From assembly GCA_944322635.1 (NCBI GenBank), contig CALUPL010000064.1, positions 1 through 64,000 of the forward strand: a stretch of 64,000 nt of DNA. Direction: 5' to 3'. Positions 61,931-64,000 of this stretch are shown one piece after another (positions within the stretch are counted from its first letter, which is position 1; every line of letters starts with the position of its first letter). Below the pieces are notes generated by a model. It was not told the origin of the DNA. It did not search any database and saw only the letters and a list, made by a program, of their open reading frames with translations. The position numbers and the translations under genes are program-made. The stretch is from an uncultured Mailhella sp. GTDB lineage: Bacteria; Desulfobacterota; Desulfovibrionia; Desulfovibrionales; Desulfovibrionaceae.

Positions 61931-61967
61931 AGCCCGAAGGCGCTTCTGCGGCGCCTTCGGGCTTTTT
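61931..61967 (+). terminator. terminator of the purM-DUF523-cbiK-aminotransferase group
   Basis: Perfect 13-bp stem AGCCCGAAGGCGC/GCGCCTTCGGGCT with a 7-base loop and five T, 6 bases after the stop codon. Confidence 0.9.
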
Positions 61968-62527
61968 CCGCTTCCGCGTTTCTCTCCCGGCGCTTCCCGC
62001 ACGCACCTGTGCTTTCCAACGCCGTTCACTCCAAACCGCCTTTCTCTCCGGTTCTCCACCCTCACCCCTCGGGAACCTTCCCCGCAAACAGGCTTCCTCC
62101 TTTACCGAAAAGCCCGACCGCCGTATTTTTCTTTCGGCGTCTGTCCTCATTCTCCGGTGAAAGCTCCCCCATCCTTCTTATTTCCTGACGCCGGAACTCA
62201 TGCACCTGCCCAGGCTCCGGGCTCTCTTTTTCTGCATTGCCGACGCCGGCGGATGCCATGCGAAAAAGCGTCCTCCTGCCCGGCTCCGCCGCCTGATTTC
62301 TCCTCTGCGTCTCACGCAGACGCTTGCCCACCGCAGTCACGCGGGCTTCCCATGTTCCCTTTTGCTGCATGAAAAAATAATTTTCTATTGACACCGCCAT
62401 GTTTTTCCGATTAATAAATCAATTTTTTATTTACCGAAGAATAAATTTATTCTTGACTTTTCATCTGTTTTCAACGAAAGATGTTCTTGTCGGGAGCTGT
62501 CCGATCAACTTTTTTTCTGGTGGTATT
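61968..62527. other. intergenic stretch upstream of recN
   Basis: About 560 bases. From 61968 to 62380 it is pyrimidine-rich on the plus strand without a convincing gene. From 62390 to 62460 it turns AT-rich and holds an 18-bp palindrome overlapping a -35-like TTGACT; this is probably the recN control region. Confidence 0.5.
62437..62454. promoter_or_regulatory. 18-bp perfect palindrome in the recN control region
   Basis: AAGAATAAATTTATTCTT at 62437-62454. Its end overlaps TTGACT (62453-62458), a likely -35, with a poor -10 (AAAGAT) about 18 bases further. recN is an SOS gene in many bacteria, so a LexA-type or other repressor site is possible, but the sequence is not a LexA box I know. Confidence 0.5.
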
Positions 62528-64000
62528 ATGCTGGAATATCTGCGCATACGCGGTCTTGCGCTCATTGACGACATGGAGCTGGAGTTCGGAGAGGGCATGA
62601 ACGTGCTCACGGGCGAAACCGGAGCCGGCAAGAGCTTCATTCTCAAGGCCATCAACTTTGTTCTCGGCGACAAGCTCACCACCGACATGGTGCGCCCCGG
62701 TCGGGACAAGGCTCAGGTGGAAGCGCTGTTCACAAGGCACGGCGAAAACGGAGAGGAGGAGGTCGTGCTCCGCCGAGAGCTCTCCGCCTCCTCAGGGCGC
62801 AGTCACTTTTTTCTCAACGGGGCTCTCACCTCTCAGGATGCCGTGCGGGCACTGCGCCCTGCGCTGCTTTTTCACGTGAGTCAGCACGGGCAGCAGCGAC
62901 TGCTCCAGCCCGCCTATCAGGCGGCTCTCATCGACTCCTTTCTTCCCGATCAGACTATCGTTGCCCGCAAGGACGCCCTTGTCCGGGAACTGAAGGACGT
63001 GGCGGAACAGCGCCGCAGGCTGCTGGACCGCATGGAAATGTTGAGCGAGAAACGTGAGCTGCTGGAAATGCAGCAAAAGGAAATCGACCGCGTTGCTCCC
63101 GAAGATGGAGAAGAAGAGCGACTGGAAAAGGCCCGGGCAGAGCTCAAAAACGTGGAGCACCTGCGGGCGCAGTATGAGCAGGGGCTTGAACTCATGCTCG
63201 GCGGAGAAGGCGGAGGTCTCTCCACGCTGCTCGGCGAACTGGAACGCCTGCTTCACAATCTGAGCCAGGAGGATGAAAGCTTTTCCTCTTCTCTGGAAGC
63301 CCTGCTGAATTTTGAGGAAGAAGCCCGGGAACTTGCGCGTCGCTTCCGCATGACGCCCTCTTCTGAGGGAGAATACGATCCCGACGAGCTTGAGGCCAGA
63401 CTTTACGAGCTTTCTCAGCTCAAGCGCCGCATGCGCCGCAGCATTCCAGAAATTCTGCGTCTGCGCGACGAAATAACAGAGAATCTGTCCTTTCTCGACG
63501 CCTGCGGGCTGGACCTGCACCGGCTGGAAAAGCAGGAACGAGAACTTGCCAAAAAACTCCATGCGACTCTTGAAGAGTGCAACACGCTGCGCAAAGATGC
63601 CGCCTCGCGCTTCTGTTCCGCACTGGAAAGGGAGCTTGCCGGACTCGGCTTTTCCGACCGCGTTCACGTGGAGCCGGAGTGCACCGCCCATGAACTGTGG
63701 CCGCAGGTGGAAGACAAGGTAAAGGTCATCTGTCCTGCCTGCATGGAAGATCGCTACCGCCTTCTCTGGGCTCCGAATCCAGGCCAGCGTCCTCAGCCCT
63801 TGGACAAAATTGCCTCGGGCGGCGAACTGTCCCGCTTTCTTCTGGCCGTAGTGGGCATACAGGCCACAAACGAAGATGCCACTCTCATTTTCGACGAAGT
63901 GGACGCCGGGGTAGGCGGCATCACCCTGAACCGCGTGTCCGACCGACTGCACGACCTTGCCCTGCGCCGTCAGCTTCTCATCATCACGCACTGGCCTCAG
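62528..64000 (+). CDS. recN: DNA repair protein RecN (5' part, runs off the window)
   Basis: 491 codons are visible with no stop; RecN is about 550 residues, so roughly 50-60 are missing beyond the right edge. SMC-like ATPase: Walker A GETGAGKS at 29-36, a coiled-coil region in the middle, signature motif ASGGELSRFLLAV, and Walker B LIFDEVDAGVGG near the end of the visible part. Acts in double-strand-break repair with RecA. GGTGG precedes the ATG. Confidence 0.93.
   Translation, partial: MLEYLRIRGLALIDDMELEFGEGMNVLTGETGAGKSFILKAINFVLGDKLTTDMVRPGRDKAQVEALFTRHGENGEEEVVLRRELSASSGRSHFFLNGALTSQDAVRALRPALLFHVSQHGQQRLLQPAYQAALIDSFLPDQTIVARKDALVRELKDVAEQRRRLLDRMEMLSEKRELLEMQQKEIDRVAPEDGEEERLEKARAELKNVEHLRAQYEQGLELMLGGEGGGLSTLLGELERLLHNLSQEDESFSSSLEALLNFEEEARELARRFRMTPSSEGEYDPDELEARLYELSQLKRRMRRSIPEILRLRDEITENLSFLDACGLDLHRLEKQERELAKKLHATLEECNTLRKDAASRFCSALERELAGLGFSDRVHVEPECTAHELWPQVEDKVKVICPACMEDRYRLLWAPNPGQRPQPLDKIASGGELSRFLLAVVGIQATNEDATLIFDEVDAGVGGITLNRVSDRLHDLALRRQLLIITHWPQ

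Overview
The window looks like a piece of a host-associated, sulfate- or sulfite-reducing anaerobe of the family Desulfovibrionaceae (Desulfovibrio/Bilophila/Mailhella type); this is inferred from gene content and order, since no rRNA or tRNA is present. The best pointers are the long minus-strand chain yceD-rpmF-plsX-fabH-fabG-acpP-fabF-glyA-dCMP deaminase-ribD-ribE-ribBA-ribH-nusB-leuS-lptE-holA-radC-lon, a CbiK-type chelatase, nickel-pincer cofactor genes (larB, larC, larE), Fe-S DUF362 proteins and Kdo/LPS genes of a Gram-negative envelope. No insertion sequence, prophage, CRISPR array, rRNA or tRNA was seen.

Layout. 0.3-5.1 kb: larB-larC-larE, flanked by two related DUF362 proteins (one Tat-exported and divergent, one with two 4Fe-4S motifs). 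5.2-9.7 kb: a LysR regulator divergent from a secreted esterase-like hydrolase, an MFS exporter and a cupin. 10.1-12.8 kb: methionine biosynthesis (metY, metA) behind a strong promoter, a palindromic operator and a structured leader with an early terminator. 12.9-19.8 kb: envelope sugars (kdsD, kdsB, kdsA, a GT61 glycosyltransferase, galU) and an RocB-like M20 peptidase. 20.3-24.1 kb: a NifX/NifB-type protein and a zinc/cadmium/lead P-type ATPase facing its CadR/ZntR-type regulator, with a classic 19-bp-spacer promoter. 24.3-27.5 kb: two adjacent RdgC-like half genes and a DppB/DppC permease pair. 27.8-31.8 kb: a less conserved stretch with small exported proteins, an unrecognised 305-residue protein and a drug-efflux MFS. 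32.3-51.6 kb: the conserved housekeeping chain. 51.8-58 kb: fabD-argS-SPOR, glpX and a Smr-domain protein. 58.3-64 kb: purM, a DUF523 gene, a cbiK frame running without a stop into an aminotransferase, and the 5' part of recN, which runs off the window.

How the genes work together. MetA carries Glu111, the residue linked to acetyl-CoA use, and MetY uses O-acetylhomoserine, so the pair is a matched acetyl route to homocysteine. The Kdo genes form one tight operon. Riboflavin genes, fatty-acid genes and ribosome/replication genes are packed with overlaps or very short gaps. The most interesting unexplained signals are the metY leader RNA, the lar/DUF362 cluster with a half-length LarC, the stopless cbiK-aminotransferase junction with an internal ribosome binding site, the RibBA protein whose DHBP-synthase half lacks expected active-site residues, and a perfect 18-bp palindrome upstream of recN.
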